From: Blastopirellula sp. | GTDB taxonomy: Bacteria; Planctomycetota; Planctomycetia; Pirellulales; Pirellulaceae | NCBI GenBank assembly: GCA_002733575.1 | Contig: NVWB01000030.1 | Location: forward strand, 683-47,070 | DNA length: 46,388 bases | Direction of reading: 5' to 3' | In this document: piece by piece, positions 46,009 through 46,388 of the stretch | Layout: the number at the start of each line of letters is the position of its first letter | Position numbering within the stretch: position 1 is the first letter of the stretch | Notes under the pieces: generated by a model | What the model was told of the DNA's origin: nothing | The model's database searches: none | What the model saw: the letters and a program-made list of their open reading frames with translations, nothing else | Program-made: the position numbers and the translations under genes

Positions 46009-46388
46009 TTATTCTCTTTTTACTCTTAATTCAGGAAGAGCTGCCTTGAGTTCTGACAGTCCGGCATCCGTGACCTTCGTGTCTCTGAGGCCCAGGCGTT
46101 TCAGACTGGTCAAGCCTTTCAGATGTTCCAACCCAGCATCCGTGATCTGTGTCTCGTCGAGCCACAGGGTATGCAGACTGGTCAAGCCTTTTAAATGTTC
46201 CAATCCGGCATCCGTGATCTGCGTGCCTCTGAGCTCCAGGCTTATCAGACTGTTCAGGCCTTTCAGATGTTCCAGTCCAGTATCTGTGACCTGCGTGTTG
46301 TAGAGGCCCAGCCCTTCCAGATTGGCCAGGCCTTTCAGGTGTTTCAGCCCGGCATCCGTGATCTGCGTGTTATGGAGGAGCAGGGATT
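46009..46388 (-). CDS. Leucine-rich-repeat protein, 5' end beyond window
   Basis: The frame is open from the right window edge to TAA at 46009, giving 126 C-terminal residues. Five 24-residue LRR units 'TQITDAGLEHLKGLTSL..L.L' run to a capping end 'SELKAALPELRVKRE'. The units correspond to 72-bp DNA repeats with strong nucleotide similarity, so they arose by recent duplication. This is the ribonuclease-inhibitor-like LRR type common in planctomycetes. Signal peptide or anchor would be outside the window. Sampled GC about 55%. Confidence 0.85.
   Translation of the reverse strand, partial: SLLLHNTQITDAGLKHLKGLANLEGLGLYNTQVTDTGLEHLKGLNSLISLELRGTQITDAGLEHLKGLTSLHTLWLDETQITDAGLEHLKGLTSLKRLGLRDTKVTDAGLSELKAALPELRVKRE

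Noticed and set aside
46009..46388. CRISPR-like array from the 72-bp periodicity
   Set aside because: The repeats are in-frame LRR codons without spacers; they encode a protein.

Overview
The window looks like a chromosomal segment of a planctomycete (phylum Planctomycetota). The signs are family-level: DUF1080, sulfatase, DUF3472 and PQQ-like propeller exoproteins, small 'NPYASP' zinc-ribbon membrane proteins, LRR proteins with a 'RFSLRALMIATT' N-terminus, and many genes without a clear Shine-Dalgarno sequence. Sampled GC is about 45% over most of the window and rises to about 52-60% right of position 42876. Genus cannot be told from the sequence alone.

Left third (1-14823): a truncated TolC-like lipoprotein gene on the minus strand diverges from an unknown gene coupled to a FliA-like sigma factor. 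A type VI secretion (T6SS) block follows, in the order of the Rhizobium imp locus: tssA, tssB, tssC, a second sheath-like gene (impD type), tagJ/impE, tssE, tssF, tssG, then tssH/clpV. This is the sheath, baseplate and recycling half only. tssK, the tssJLM membrane complex, hcp, vgrG and PAAR are absent. A hairpin plus T-tract lies between tssC and the second sheath gene and may attenuate transcription. A 189-bp MITE/REPIN-like element with 28-bp terminal inverted repeats and a strong terminator close the block.

Middle (15137-27063): three plus-strand genes encode a GAF-GAF-TM-HlyD protein, a stand-alone HlyD-like adaptor, and a PqqD-like/M50 protease/HlyD fusion. A ChlI/MoxR-type AAA+ ATPase follows. 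With the TolC-like gene they suggest a protease-coupled trans-envelope export or signalling machine. Convergent to it is a minus-strand operon: a single-TM proline-rich protein, a CpsD/BY-kinase-like P-loop protein lacking the Walker A lysine, an ExeA-like ATPase and a GT39-like glycosyltransferase. It resembles a stripped-down exopolysaccharide/exosortase locus.

Right (27310-44117): complete cobalamin-dependent methionine synthase, a CBS-domain protein, an LRR protein, a hairpin-dense intergenic region, a tandem HMA metal-binding exoprotein, a DUF2817 M14-like peptidase, and a carbohydrate and exoprotein set (DUF1080, sulfatase, zinc-ribbon protein, DUF3472, GalE, SASA acetylesterase, PQQ propeller).

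Right edge (44118-46388): a start-less coding remnant, tRNA-Gln(CUG), a tyrosine integrase whose 3' end lies inside the tRNA gene, an 18-bp inverted repeat that looks like a second antisense integrase scrap, and an LRR gene running off the window. This looks like the left border of an integrated element or old island.
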